NCBI RefSeq assembly: GCF_012912005.1
Contig: NZ_JABBEA010000002.1
Location: forward strand, 434,001-498,000
DNA: 64,000 nucleotides
Origin: Paenibacillus sp. SZ31
GTDB lineage: Bacteria > Bacillota > Bacilli > Paenibacillales > Paenibacillaceae
Reading direction: 5' to 3'
Shown: in pieces, positions 35,800 through 44,690 of the stretch
Numbering within the stretch: position 1 is the first letter of the stretch
Layout: every line of letters starts with the position of its first letter
Notes under the pieces: generated by a model
The model's input: only the letters and a program-made list of their open reading frames with translations
Told to the model about the DNA's origin: nothing
The model's database searches: none
Position numbers and translations under genes: made by a program

Positions 35800-35824
35800 T
35801 GATCACCATTTTCTATTGTCATTC

Positions 35825-36406
35825 CTAGTGGCCTGACTCTTCTTTCATCTCACCTTCCTGATGCATCTCATTACCGACTCCTTCTTCACTATGTCCGTGC
35901 TCACCATGCCCATGTTCACCCATCATGTCCATATTCTCTGTGTTCTGTTTCCAGTCATGAGAGGCAAGATCCTCAGCGGTCATAAGGGTTCCCACACCTT
36001 GCTCTGCAATGAAAGCTTCAGCCGAAGGCTTGTCCTTAAAGTTAAGAATTCCATAAGCCATAGGCGTACGCAATGAAGCATCGTATACATACGTGGCTTT
36101 GCTGAATTCAATCCATTCCTTGTCATTATAATCACGAACATAGTCCATGCCGATGTTGTCCGTGCCATTTTCTGTTTTCCACTGGTTCATGCACCCGATA
36201 TCATCGAACTTGTAATTTTGGCCGTCTTTCGTAGTGAGCTGCGTTGCATACGCATCGTCCTTCACCTGCATTTTACAGATCGCACAGATATCCACGTCTT
36301 CATTGATCGGCAATGCCGCGTATTTTGTTCCGCAAGCGGTTAACAATACCATGCCAAACATAAGTACCATGACCAATGTCCATCTTCTGTTCAAGCTTTT
36401 GTTCAT
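35825..36406 (-). CDS. nosL: NosL-like copper-binding lipoprotein
   Basis: 193 residues from the ATG at 36406 (ten bases after GGGGG), overlapping the nosD stop by four bases. The lipobox is LLTAC with Cys25. The mature part has CAICKMQVKDDAYATQL at residues 41-57, the Cys-x2-Cys/Met motif of NosL, then DDIGCMNQW and the 'AYVY' -type strand (ATYVYDA). The C-terminus is unusually His/Met/Glu-rich (MMGEHGHGEHGHSEEG; NEMHQEGEM), suggesting extra copper binding. NosL delivers Cu(I) to the NosZ system in denitrifiers; its client here is unknown. Confidence 0.9.
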   Translation of the reverse strand: MNKSLNRRWTLVMVLMFGMVLLTACGTKYAALPINEDVDICAICKMQVKDDAYATQLTTKDGQNYKFDDIGCMNQWKTENGTDNIGMDYVRDYNDKEWIEFSKATYVYDASLRTPMAYGILNFKDKPSAEAFIAEQGVGTLMTAEDLASHDWKQNTENMDMMGEHGHGEHGHSEEGVGNEMHQEGEMKEESGH

Positions 36407-37791
36407 TTTCGTAATACCCCCATATAGATGATTATAAAAGTCGCCATTCCCAACAGAACTAACCCGAGTATCCACACCACATTGGAACCTGCTGCACTTT
36501 CCACAGACATGTTCAGATCAGATTCCGTATCCATGCTCATGCGTGGCGACTTGTCGGTAGTCCATTGTTCTCTGCCTTCTGTAAACAACTCACTCAGAAA
36601 GACCATACCCGGCGATTGAAAAAAGAGCTGATACGCTGAATTTCGACTGACCAGTTGCTCATAAAAAGGATTGATGGCATAGGAAACTTCACTGATCCCA
36701 TCCCCATTCAGATCGAGTCCCTGAAAGGAATCCCAGTAATTCTCCATCAAGACATTATTCGGGCTATCCAGCGCGGAAGCTTCAATGACATTAGACACCA
36801 TTCGGTTACGTGTAAACTCATTAGCCTCTGCCAGAACCAGCTGGATGCCAACAAAATTCCGAAGCACCGCATTTCCACGAATCTCATTACCTGATGATTC
36901 TGCAATATTCATCCCAACACGATTACCCTCCACTACATTGTTGTGAACAGAGGATTGATGTACGTCATACAATAAAATCCCTTGGGAATGAACATTCGTA
37001 CTCTGTTTGCGAAAAGAATTGCCTGATATAACCGTATTCTTGACGCCCATAATCATGGCACCTGTCATGTTCTCCTCTCCGGTATTGTCCATGACAGAAG
37101 AGCCGTCAATGTACATACAGTGGATGCCGTACCTTGTATGTAACAGCCTGTTATTTTGCACGATAGACTTGCGACTGTTCTCCAGATAGATTCCATCCCT
37201 CATGCCGGTGATCTCATTGGCTTCAATGTAGCTATCATGGGAGTTGTACAGATCAATGCCATTGCCCTTCTGGCTGCTGGTTGCAGAATCAGATCCGACC
37301 CAAGTAACATTGTTCCGCTGAATCGTTGCATGACTCGAATTCCGGATGATCATCCCATAACCCTGGGTCTGAATATGCAGATCGGTGATCTCACTGTTTT
37401 TCCCTTCAACCTGAATCGCTGCGGTCTGTTCATTCGCATTATGCTCAATCGTAAACCCGCTTAACTTCACCCCATCCGACTGAATAGTTATTGTAGAAGT
37501 GGTTTCCTCATTCACGACTATGACCGTAGGATCACCCTGAATGGTGATGTTCTTATCAATCGTTACAGGGCCTGAATATCGACCTGATGCAAGATGAATG
37601 ATATCTCCCGGTGCAGAACGGTCAATTATAGGCTGAAGGGGAATGAGATCACGCTCGCCGGAGCCGGCCATTGCCTTACCATGCGGGAAAAATAATAAGA
37701 AAATCATCATGCCAATTAGAAAAATCAATCCCCGAACCCGAATCTTCCTGCAGCTGTCGAATGTACCTAACTTCACCCAAGGATTACGCAT
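36403..37791 (-). CDS. nosD: NosD-like right-handed beta-helix protein
   Basis: 462 residues. An N-terminal signal segment (LIFLIGMMIFLLFFPHGKAMA) is followed by the typical opening LQPIIDRSAPGDIIHLASGRYSGPVTIDKNITIQGDP, then about ten NN-rich beta-helix turns (ATIQRNNVTW; SYIEANEITGMRDGIYLENS; RKSIVQNNRLLHTRYGIHC). The C-terminus has a helix VVWILGLVLLGMATFIIIYM that anchors it. NosD works with NosF/NosY in copper-sulfur cofactor assembly. First gene of the operon; 318 bp separate it from bshB2. The ATG has AGGAAG four bases upstream. Confidence 0.9.
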   Translation of the reverse strand: MRNPWVKLGTFDSCRKIRVRGLIFLIGMMIFLLFFPHGKAMAGSGERDLIPLQPIIDRSAPGDIIHLASGRYSGPVTIDKNITIQGDPTVIVVNEETTSTITIQSDGVKLSGFTIEHNANEQTAAIQVEGKNSEITDLHIQTQGYGMIIRNSSHATIQRNNVTWVGSDSATSSQKGNGIDLYNSHDSYIEANEITGMRDGIYLENSRKSIVQNNRLLHTRYGIHCMYIDGSSVMDNTGEENMTGAMIMGVKNTVISGNSFRKQSTNVHSQGILLYDVHQSSVHNNVVEGNRVGMNIAESSGNEIRGNAVLRNFVGIQLVLAEANEFTRNRMVSNVIEASALDSPNNVLMENYWDSFQGLDLNGDGISEVSYAINPFYEQLVSRNSAYQLFFQSPGMVFLSELFTEGREQWTTDKSPRMSMDTESDLNMSVESAAGSNVVWILGLVLLGMATFIIIYMGVLRK

Positions 37792-38072
37792 GTAACTTCC
37801 TGCGCAATTCCAGCTCCTTGTTGCAGATACTCATTGCTGTGGCATTGTGTTCAACAGGTCTTACAGTTACCCCAAATATACGTTGGTTGTACACACCATC
37901 CCTCCTTTCAACTCCGAATCAACCCTCCATGTTCCTCATCCATTGAAGCAACGCAATAAATGAAGCGTTATCACAATCCTGATCATAGTGTACTTAAAAC
38001 GATATTTTTTCCATATAGCTCAATCAGGCTATAGACCCTACATTTTTGTGTCGATATTGTGATGTCAAACAA
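37792..38072. promoter_or_regulatory. upstream region of the nos-like operon
   Basis: About 280 bp with no gene. It holds TATAGC-N8-GCTATA at 38014-38033 and an unpaired TGTGA-type half-site near 37973, neither of which I can assign to a regulator. No consensus -35/-10 pair was clear. A nosZ gene, which would be expected here or nearby, is absent. Confidence 0.4.
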
Positions 38073-38097
38073 AAAAAGCCGCCATATAGGCGACTTC
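38073..38097 (-). terminator. terminator of bshB2
   Basis: On the minus strand AAGTCGCC/GGCGGCTT with a five-base loop and a T7 run. One G-U wobble in this direction becomes an A-C mismatch on the other strand. Confidence 0.8.
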
Positions 38098-38109
38098 TAC
38101 GTAATTATA

Positions 38110-38808
38110 TTATTCAAATGGATAGGTCCAAAATGTTTCTTTACCAAAACGTTTCTTAATTTCTTCATCATTCAGCTCAGAATTTCCGACAAGCTCCGCT
38201 GCCTGGAATTGTGAACGATGGGCACGGATGGACGCCATCTTTCTGTCCAAAAATTCGGTTACGTCAACGAATACATCCGGTTTGCCAATGTACTGTTCCT
38301 GATTATTAGCAAACGCAACGCAGTGAACAATCGGACGCTCATCCACAGGAAGTTTAGCGATTGTACGTATAACAGCGGCTCCCGTTGCATCATGATCGGG
38401 ATGAACACTATAGCCTGGATAGAACGTAATGACCAGTGATGGGTTCAGCTCTTTGAGCAGCGCCATGATGGTGTCTTCCAGTAACTGTGGGTCTTCGAAC
38501 TCCAGCATTTTATCGTGGAAGCCCAGCATCCGGAGGTCCTGAATACCAATCGCTTCAGAAGCTTCGATGAGTTCCTGTTTACGGATGGCAGGCAGTGTCA
38601 CTCTGTTGGCAAATGGAGGAATCCCCATGTTCCGCCCCATCTCGCCCAGTGTCAGACAAGCATAGGTTACATGGGCACCGCCATCTATGTACTTCGCTAA
38701 CGTTCCTGATACAGAGAAAGCTTCATCATCCGGATGTGGGTACACCACCAAGATGCGCTCATGCTCGTTGTGTGTAGTATTCATGGTTATTCCATCCTCC
38801 GTCTTCAT
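38110..38808 (-). CDS. bshB2: bacillithiol biosynthesis deacetylase BshB2
   Basis: 232 residues, a PIG-L/LmbE deacetylase. The zinc motif HPDDE is at 25-29, then HPDHDATG near the middle. The pattern NMGIPPFANRVTLPAIRKQELIEASEAIGI is that of the YojG/BshB2 group. It removes the acetyl group from GlcNAc-malate (or the conjugates) in bacillithiol synthesis. The ATG overlaps the stop of yojF (TGATG), with GGGAG eight bases upstream; a second ATG nine codons in is also well placed. The yojF-bshB2 pairing is conserved in Bacillus. Confidence 0.93.
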   Translation of the reverse strand: MKTEDGITMNTTHNEHERILVVYPHPDDEAFSVSGTLAKYIDGGAHVTYACLTLGEMGRNMGIPPFANRVTLPAIRKQELIEASEAIGIQDLRMLGFHDKMLEFEDPQLLEDTIMALLKELNPSLVITFYPGYSVHPDHDATGAAVIRTIAKLPVDERPIVHCVAFANNQEQYIGKPDVFVDVTEFLDRKMASIRAHRSQFQAAELVGNSELNDEEIKKRFGKETFWTYPFE

Positions 38809-39152
38809 CAGAACATCTCCCGACTCAGTTGTAACGCCACAACCAGTTTGCCTTGGCTGTCGTGGCCAGCTAGAATCAGTCTTTCTTCTTCCTGCTCGTC
38901 AATGTGTGTAAGGCCTTCGGCGTAGAGCCAACCTTGAGTTGTTTTCAGACCAACCCGGTAAGGACCTGTACCTGAGATGGAACCCTGCGTATATCGTATG
39001 GCCGCATTGGTAATGAATGCAGATGCTGGATGTCTTGTGCTATCCATGTGGTGTGCGTAAGCACCTGACGTGAGTTCGAGATGTACGTATAAGTCCTGAT
39101 CAGCAAGTTGATTGATCCGGAGCTGAATGTCTTGAGGTTTGATCGGTTGCAT
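38808..39152 (-). CDS. yojF: YojF family protein (DUF1806)
   Basis: 114 residues. MQPIKPQDIQLRINQLADQDLYVHLELTSGAYAHH and AFITNAAIRYTQGSISGTGPYRVGLKT match the DUF1806 family that is encoded directly upstream of bshB2 in many Bacillales. Function is not known. AAGGAGG is five bases upstream of the ATG, and its stop overlaps bshB2, suggesting a coupled operon. Confidence 0.88.
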   Translation of the reverse strand: MQPIKPQDIQLRINQLADQDLYVHLELTSGAYAHHMDSTRHPASAFITNAAIRYTQGSISGTGPYRVGLKTTQGWLYAEGLTHIDEQEEERLILAGHDSQGKLVVALQLSREMF

Positions 39153-39287
39153 AGCGGCCTCCTTGTCTAATGTAATTGTACGAATTTCATTTTAACATAA
39201 CCACGAGAGAATATACATGGAGCCACCCTATCGCCCTCTAATAGAGCCTTCTCATAGAATCGACCGAATTCCAAAATCGCTGTCTGA

Positions 39288-39623
39288 TTATGACCCTTGT
39301 TCGGAACCGTTACCTGTCTTCACGGTCTGTACCTGATACATATTTACGGTTGTACTTATTAGATAATCAGGTTTCTCCTGTGTTCTCTTCTCACGATGGC
39401 CTTTGATATGAACATCACTTTTCTCCCAGTTCTTCCATGCTTCTTCCGATTTCCAACGAATGATTACCATCACTTCTTCGTTCTCTGTACTTTTCTTGTT
39501 AACCATGACACTAAAATCAATCAGACCGGGCATGTCCACAACCGGAGTTGGACCACTGAAACGTTCCACAATCTTATCACTATATCCCTTTTGGACAATA
39601 ATGCTTCGAGTTTGAATCAACAT
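39288..39623 (-). CDS. IsdG/HmoA-like heme-degrading monooxygenase
   Basis: 111 residues from the ATG at 39623, seven bases after AGGAGG (an open frame continues eight codons up). MLIQTRSIIVQKGYSDKIVERFSGPTPVVDMPGLIDFSVMV and VMVIIRWKSEEAWKNWEKSDVHIKGHREK are the ABM/IsdG pattern, with the heme-ligand His in HIKGH and a Trp in WKSEEAW. The usual Asn near the N-terminus is not obvious (QTR there). It would release iron from heme. A Fur box 80 bp upstream supports an iron-acquisition role. It could also be a different ABM monooxygenase. Confidence 0.82.
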   Translation of the reverse strand: MLIQTRSIIVQKGYSDKIVERFSGPTPVVDMPGLIDFSVMVNKKSTENEEVMVIIRWKSEEAWKNWEKSDVHIKGHREKRTQEKPDYLISTTVNMYQVQTVKTGNGSEQGS

Positions 39624-39702
39624 ATTCATTCCTCCTGGTATAGTCACATCCCTCTCGTTATGCGAGACGTAGTGAGCTTTTTATTCTTTTATTCTAATCT
39701 AA

Positions 39703-39719
39703 TTGAAAATCATTATCAA
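39703..39719. promoter_or_regulatory. Fur box upstream of the heme monooxygenase
   Basis: TTGAAAATCATTATCAA (on the other strand TTGATAATGATTTTCAA) is a canonical Fur box. Position is 80 bp before the heme monooxygenase start and 193 bp before the DUF817 gene. Confidence 0.85.
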
Positions 39720-39895
39720 TGAAGGGTATTCGTTTTAATATGAAAACAAGAACAGATTTGCGCATTTTTTTCTCTTTTTATTCATCAATGAACTCTATAT
39801 TATGGAGTGTAGGCAAAAAAACGCCCATGATGAACACCCTTAAATCATATCATTGAATGATGTTCAAACGTGTTATGAAAGGAGCGAAACTTGAA

Positions 39896-40681
39896 TTGAA
39901 ACCTCTAATACAACTACTTCATTTCGGCTATCATCAGGCCATGAGCTGCATATTTCCTGTAGCGATCTTTGGAACATTGGCTCTCTCCAGCGTAATCCCG
40001 ATCCCCTTCCTGCATCGATATGATGCCATTCTGCTTGTATTGCTTTCAGTGCAGTACCTGATGTATCGAAGCGGCTTGGAAACCCGAGATGAAATCAAGG
40101 TCATCTGTGTATTTCACATTATTGGCCTGGTGCTGGAAATCTATAAAGTATGGATGGGATCATGGTCATACCCGGAGCAAGCCTACACCAAAATCCTTGG
40201 TGTCCCTCTGTATAGTGGATTCATGTATGCAAGTGTAGCCAGTTTTATGTGTCAGGTGTGGCGAAGACTGCGCATGGACATGACCGGCTGGCCTGGTTTA
40301 TTACCTTCCGTTCTGCTCGGAGCAGCCATCTATATTAACTTTTTCACCCATCATTTTATTCCCGATTTTCGCTGGTGGTTAACGGCGCTTGTATTTATTG
40401 TTTTCTGGAAAACGTGGATTATCTACCGGGTACGGACAACGACCTATCGAATGCCGTTATCGCTCGCTTTTATCATTGTCGGGTTCTTCATCTGGACTGC
40501 CGAGAATATCGCTACATTCTTCAACGCCTGGAAATATCCTGATCAGCATGATACCTGGCAACTGGTTAGCTTTAGCAAGATCAGTTCGTGGTTCCTGCTG
40601 GTGATCATCAGCGTCATCATCGTTGCGCAGCTCAAATATGTGAAGGCCAATCGAACCCCAGATGATCCAAAACTCATCTAA
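39896..40681 (+). CDS. DUF817 membrane protein
   Basis: 261 residues from an in-frame TTG preceded by GAAAGGAG; an ATG at 39857 is open but has no ribosome site, so either is possible. Eight or so hydrophobic segments; pattern LLHFGYHQAMSCIFPVAIFGTLALSSV, PIPFLHRYDAILLVLLSVQ, ETRDEIKVICVFHIIGLVLEIYKVWMGSWSYPE and WTAENIATFFNAWKYPDQ is that of the DUF817 family. The fold resembles carotenoid/ lipid-type integral membrane proteins, but no function is established. Stand-alone gene. Confidence 0.85.
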   Translation: MKPLIQLLHFGYHQAMSCIFPVAIFGTLALSSVIPIPFLHRYDAILLVLLSVQYLMYRSGLETRDEIKVICVFHIIGLVLEIYKVWMGSWSYPEQAYTKILGVPLYSGFMYASVASFMCQVWRRLRMDMTGWPGLLPSVLLGAAIYINFFTHHFIPDFRWWLTALVFIVFWKTWIIYRVRTTTYRMPLSLAFIIVGFFIWTAENIATFFNAWKYPDQHDTWQLVSFSKISSWFLLVIISVIIVAQLKYVKANRTPDDPKLI

Positions 40682-40735
40682 CCACCGTTACATCCCTAAC
40701 CATAAAAACAGCAGCACGCTTAGACTGGAAAATAA

Positions 40736-40900
40736 GTCTTCGATGGGATCGTAGTAAGTGAGGCGACCTGTTCATTGTATGAAATCCAATCCGGAGATAC
40801 CGTTCAACTAATCATTAATCATCAACCGCATAACGTCTCTGTCCGGGAGATTAGCGGAAATGGTGAAGTAGATACGATCGGCAGTTATAAGATTGATTAG
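40736..40900 (+). pseudogene. possible 3' gene remnant without a start
   Basis: An open frame of 54 codons after a TAA encodes VVSEATCSLYEIQSGDTV, then QLIINHQPHNVSVREISGNG and ends EVDTIGSYKID. It has protein-like composition but no ATG/GTG/TTG with a ribosome site at its beginning. It may be the tail of a lost gene beside the GH95 locus. I do not recognise the family, and chance is not excluded. Confidence 0.3.
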
Positions 40901-40910
40901 ATCCCTATGT

Positions 40911-40938
40911 AAAAAATGCCGCCAAAGGGCGGCATTTT
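40911..40938 (-). terminator. terminator of the carbohydrate operon
   Basis: AAAATGCCGCC and GGCGGCATTTT form a perfect stem; the 3' side on the minus strand continues with T. It overlaps the GH95 stop codon, closing the nine-gene run. Confidence 0.85.
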
Positions 40939-43480
40939 ATTCATCATTTTTTCCAAACCTTGTTTGCTCCAGAATGAGTTCCCCTCCAGCTTCAATCTCA
41001 AGCTCATAGATGCCATTCTCATCAAGTTCACATAGGCAGGCACTTCTACTGAGCATCTCGCATGCTTTTACCCATTCAGGAATATGAAGCTTCATCATGA
41101 TGCGGCGACAGGCGCTGATTTCTGCCCGGAACAAACCTGAGCTCTGATCCCATGTGCAGGACAGACTACCTCCGGGAATACGCCAGTCGTGTATGGAACC
41201 TCGTACCCAGCGTTCTGGCAAAGCCGGCAGCAGCTTGATCCATTGTTCTGATACATAGAGAAGCATTTCCTGTACTGCATTAACCCAGCCCATATTGGCA
41301 TCTAACTGAATGGGGGCAGCAGGCATGGACATACATACCCCCATATTGCGCCAATCATTATGCAACGTATACCCATTACTCAGCACACAGGAGCGCGCAA
41401 GAATATCGAGACTTTCCAGCGCTCGCTCACCATTGCCAAGTCGAGCATATATGGACGACATATGTGCAAGAGACCAGCCACTCTGAGCACCAAGCCTTCG
41501 CTGATCAACTGCTGTCTCGAACGCTTGGAACAGTTCTGGCTGTTCTTCACGGGTGAGCTCCTGTCCTGGAAAAACAGGATACAGGTGTGAAAGATGACGA
41601 TGATCACGTCGATCTTCAAACGCAGGATGCAGCCATTCTTTCACAGCTCCCTCAGGTTCAAGAAGATAATCGGGCATATACTCCAGCATGGCTTCCCAGC
41701 AAGGAATCTTAGACGTATGCACTCCAGTTCGTCGACTGGCTGCAATGACATGCTGTAGCAGTTCTTTCATAATCGCAATGTCCATAGTCGCATTAATGGC
41801 TGTAGGCATAGGGTGGGCCAATGGCTGTCCATGCTTAGGCATAAAATTCTCAGGTGTATTCTCTGGCGAAACAGACGGGTACATCTTATATTTTCCGTCT
41901 TCACCCAGCACCAGAAAATCTTCATAGAACTGAAGGGCCTCCTTCATAAAGGGCAGGGCTTCCTCCAGCAGAAATTGCTTATCCCCAGTGAACTGATAAT
42001 GAGCATAATAATGCCTGGCGATCCATCCTGCTGCTCCCGTCCAATTCATGATTACCGGAACAATCTGGTTAGGCACCCCGATACCCGGTGTTGTTCCAGC
42101 GGGAATGTAAATCCCACGGCAGCCATATAGCTTGCGAGCATTGTTCCGAAAGTCATCCATTAATCCGTTGTAATAGCGGAACAACGAACGATTCAGATTG
42201 GACAAACCACCTACCGCAGTGTGCCAATACATCATTTGCACATTCTCATTCGCCATATTGTGGCCCCAGATCAAGCGATAATCTCCACCCCACAAGCCGT
42301 ATAATCCAAATGGCAATCCGCTACGTTCAGAAGTTCCGCTGATGAAGAGATATCGACCATAGGCCCACATCTTGCGCATTAACCCTGTAGGTGCTTCACC
42401 TTCATAGGCTTCCAGAAGCAATTCTTCATTGCAGCGCCCGTCATCATTCTCATCATCCAGATCAAGTTCAGCGGACCTAAATAACGGTTGATGCAGTGAG
42501 ATATGCCGATCCAGCAACGTATTGTAGTCGCTCTCAAGCAATGCGAGTTCCTGCTTCAACCGTGTCCATTCCTCCGCTCGTCTACCCGTAGCAAACATTT
42601 TGACAAGCACAAGCACTTTTCCAGAGGTATGGAAATGAAGTTGCCTGCTGTGCGTGTCTTCGTTAGGCTCGCTTTCCTTTTGCTTATCATGAATCGCATC
42701 AGGTATTTCGTTCAATTGGATCAGTCGTAGCACCGCACCATAGTCCTGTCCATCGTCATTTCTCCCGCCATAGCAAAGGTAGTCTCCACGATCATCCCGG
42801 TCGATTCTCATCGTTATAGACGACTTTAGAACGTTGAACTCATCGTCTTCTCTCACCCGGTCACCTTCCGGGAATTGCAGGCCTATAGTTCCCGACAGCA
42901 ATGAATGCCCAGCCGAACCTGTTCCTTGTGCACTTACTCCATCTTTCACTCTATGGGTTTGGATCTCATAGACAACACAATCGTCTGCACGCGAGACAAA
43001 CAGACTTCTTGCATAGCTTTGACTCCCCTCCAGCCAGCGCACCTGAACTTCTCCTGTGTCCATATCCAGTTTCCGCCGATATTTGCGAAAAGCGTTATTA
43101 CAAGGCATGCCCACCGTCATTGTTGCCAGCGGATAGCGGGAAGACAGCCTTGACGCGTAACCTTCTTCTTGCAGCTTACGAGTCAGATGCCAGCTTGCCT
43201 CCAGATATCGTTCCTCATCCATTAACTTGCGGGTCTCTGATAAGGTATAACTGACATCGGGCAGCTCATCCTTGTGCCCCCAGTGCCATAATTCACTGTG
43301 CTGCAAGAGTACGGTTTCCGCCTGAATTCCACCTTGTACTGAAGCACCAAGTTTACCGTTTCCGGAAGGAAATGCTTCTCGCCACATCCCTTGCCACCAG
43401 GAAGAGGGATATTTCAGCAATAGTTTGTTCTTGTCCGGCCGTGTGCCTGAGGTGTCTGGATGGTCTATGTGATGTTTCAC
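40937..43480 (-). CDS. GH95 family glycoside hydrolase (alpha-L-fucosidase/galactosidase type)
   Basis: 847 residues, cytosolic (no signal). The N-terminal beta sandwich opens with WREAFPSGNGKLGASVQGGIQAETVLLQHSELWHWG, the GH95 hallmark. The (alpha/alpha)6 barrel has PTAINATMDIAIMKELLQH, DRRDHRHLSHLYPVFPG, LGAQSGWSLAHMSSIYARLGNGERAL and QLDANMGWVNAVQEMLL; the final segment KLLPALPERWVRGSIHDWRIPGG is also typical. The Asn pair, a Glu (KEWLHP) and Asp (QLDAN) correspond to catalytic positions of AfcA. It would cleave alpha-L-fucose or L-galactose-type units from imported oligosaccharides. It overlaps the GH105 gene by four bases. Confidence 0.88.
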   Translation of the reverse strand: MKHHIDHPDTSGTRPDKNKLLLKYPSSWWQGMWREAFPSGNGKLGASVQGGIQAETVLLQHSELWHWGHKDELPDVSYTLSETRKLMDEERYLEASWHLTRKLQEEGYASRLSSRYPLATMTVGMPCNNAFRKYRRKLDMDTGEVQVRWLEGSQSYARSLFVSRADDCVVYEIQTHRVKDGVSAQGTGSAGHSLLSGTIGLQFPEGDRVREDDEFNVLKSSITMRIDRDDRGDYLCYGGRNDDGQDYGAVLRLIQLNEIPDAIHDKQKESEPNEDTHSRQLHFHTSGKVLVLVKMFATGRRAEEWTRLKQELALLESDYNTLLDRHISLHQPLFRSAELDLDDENDDGRCNEELLLEAYEGEAPTGLMRKMWAYGRYLFISGTSERSGLPFGLYGLWGGDYRLIWGHNMANENVQMMYWHTAVGGLSNLNRSLFRYYNGLMDDFRNNARKLYGCRGIYIPAGTTPGIGVPNQIVPVIMNWTGAAGWIARHYYAHYQFTGDKQFLLEEALPFMKEALQFYEDFLVLGEDGKYKMYPSVSPENTPENFMPKHGQPLAHPMPTAINATMDIAIMKELLQHVIAASRRTGVHTSKIPCWEAMLEYMPDYLLEPEGAVKEWLHPAFEDRRDHRHLSHLYPVFPGQELTREEQPELFQAFETAVDQRRLGAQSGWSLAHMSSIYARLGNGERALESLDILARSCVLSNGYTLHNDWRNMGVCMSMPAAPIQLDANMGWVNAVQEMLLYVSEQWIKLLPALPERWVRGSIHDWRIPGGSLSCTWDQSSGLFRAEISACRRIMMKLHIPEWVKACEMLSRSACLCELDENGIYELEIEAGGELILEQTRFGKNDE

Positions 43481-44622
43481 CCTTCTTTCGCTCCAAGTCT
43501 CTCTATCTCAATACTGGCTAACAAGAATGGGGCTACGCCCATCTGTACATCACTAACGACCTGTTCACTGATGTAATATTCATAAGAACCGTCCCGATAC
43601 TTCTTGCCACCGAGTCCGGCACCATGACAGATATGGTGCAGATGCACCCCATTTTCATCTTCAGTGACCAACCGCTTCAATATGCCTGCATAGGCATGAT
43701 CAACGACTTCACGGTTCAGCTCAGCCAGATAATGTAACCTGAGGCCTTTCGCGAGTGCATAGATCAGCATACAGGAAGCAGAGGCTTCTAGATAATTTCC
43801 TGTTCTGCCGTTCTGATCCATCACTTGGTACCAGAGTCCGCTATCCTGATCCTGAGCGTGAGCAATCGCATAGGCCATTCGTTCAAATATACCCATGATC
43901 TGTCCGCGCTGTGGGTGATCCACCGGAAAATGCTCCAGTGCATCCACCACCGCCATTGCATACCATCCCATGGCCCGGCCCCAAACATGAAAGGATCGAC
44001 CAGTATTTTGATCACACCAGCGTTGTTCCTTGCTCTCATCCCAGGCATGATGCAATAAACCAGTTCGTGGATTACGTGTCTTTCGCTCAATCAACAGAAT
44101 CTGCCGTGCCACTTCATCGAAGCTCTCGGGGTGATCGAAAACACTGGCGTATTCAGCCAGAAAGGGTGAAGACATATAAATCCCATCCAGCCACATCTGA
44201 AAGGGATATATTTTCTTATGCCAGAATCCACCTTCACTTGTCCGGGGCTGTCCTTTAAGCTGGTCAACGAGGTGCAGGATCGCTTTAACATACTTTTCAT
44301 TGCCGGAATTCTTCCACTGACTGAACAGATTTTTGCCTTCATTGATCATATCCAGGTTGTAATCATTCAGCTGGTAGGTCCTAATGGTGCCGTCATTCTC
44401 GATGAGGTCATCCATGTGACGCTGAACAAGTTCCGCATAGCGGGATTCTTGATTCCATTCGGCTGCGCGTTCAAGTGCCATTAACGTCATCCCGCCCACA
44501 TAACCCCATTTGTTTGCAATCTTGGGGTGATTGCCATTCTGACATTCGGAAAGCAAGGTATCTGCTATTTTGACAGACATTCTGCGTTCCTGTGTAACTG
44601 ACCTTGTCGAAGTTCCAACCAT
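43477..44622 (-). CDS. GH105 unsaturated glucuronyl/galacturonyl hydrolase (YteR/YesR type)
   Basis: 381 residues from the ATG at 44622, eight bases after AAGGAGG; the open frame extends 73 codons up but that part is not protein-like. Family features: NKWGYVGGMTLMALERAAEW, FWHKKIYPFQMWLDGIYMSSPFLAEYA (with the catalytic Asp in WLDG), RSFHVWGRAMGWYAMAVVDALEHFP, LWYQVMDQNGRTGNYLEASASCMLIYALAKG. It hydrolyses the unsaturated uronyl unit left by polysaccharide lyases. It has no signal peptide, so it acts on imported oligosaccharides. It sits 68 bp after the six-hairpin gene. Confidence 0.93.
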   Translation of the reverse strand: MVGTSTRSVTQERRMSVKIADTLLSECQNGNHPKIANKWGYVGGMTLMALERAAEWNQESRYAELVQRHMDDLIENDGTIRTYQLNDYNLDMINEGKNLFSQWKNSGNEKYVKAILHLVDQLKGQPRTSEGGFWHKKIYPFQMWLDGIYMSSPFLAEYASVFDHPESFDEVARQILLIERKTRNPRTGLLHHAWDESKEQRWCDQNTGRSFHVWGRAMGWYAMAVVDALEHFPVDHPQRGQIMGIFERMAYAIAHAQDQDSGLWYQVMDQNGRTGNYLEASASCMLIYALAKGLRLHYLAELNREVVDHAYAGILKRLVTEDENGVHLHHICHGAGLGGKKYRDGSYEYYISEQVVSDVQMGVAPFLLASIEIERLGAKEG

Positions 44623-44690
44623 ATCGAAATCCTCCTTCTGATGGACTATGCCATCTGTAACGTTATTTCGAGGGTTTAGCCTTCTGACGA

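Noticed and set aside
37960..37985. Fnr/Crp site (TGTGA-N6-) before nosD
   Set aside because: Only one half-site fits; the other arm (TTCAT) does not match TCACA.
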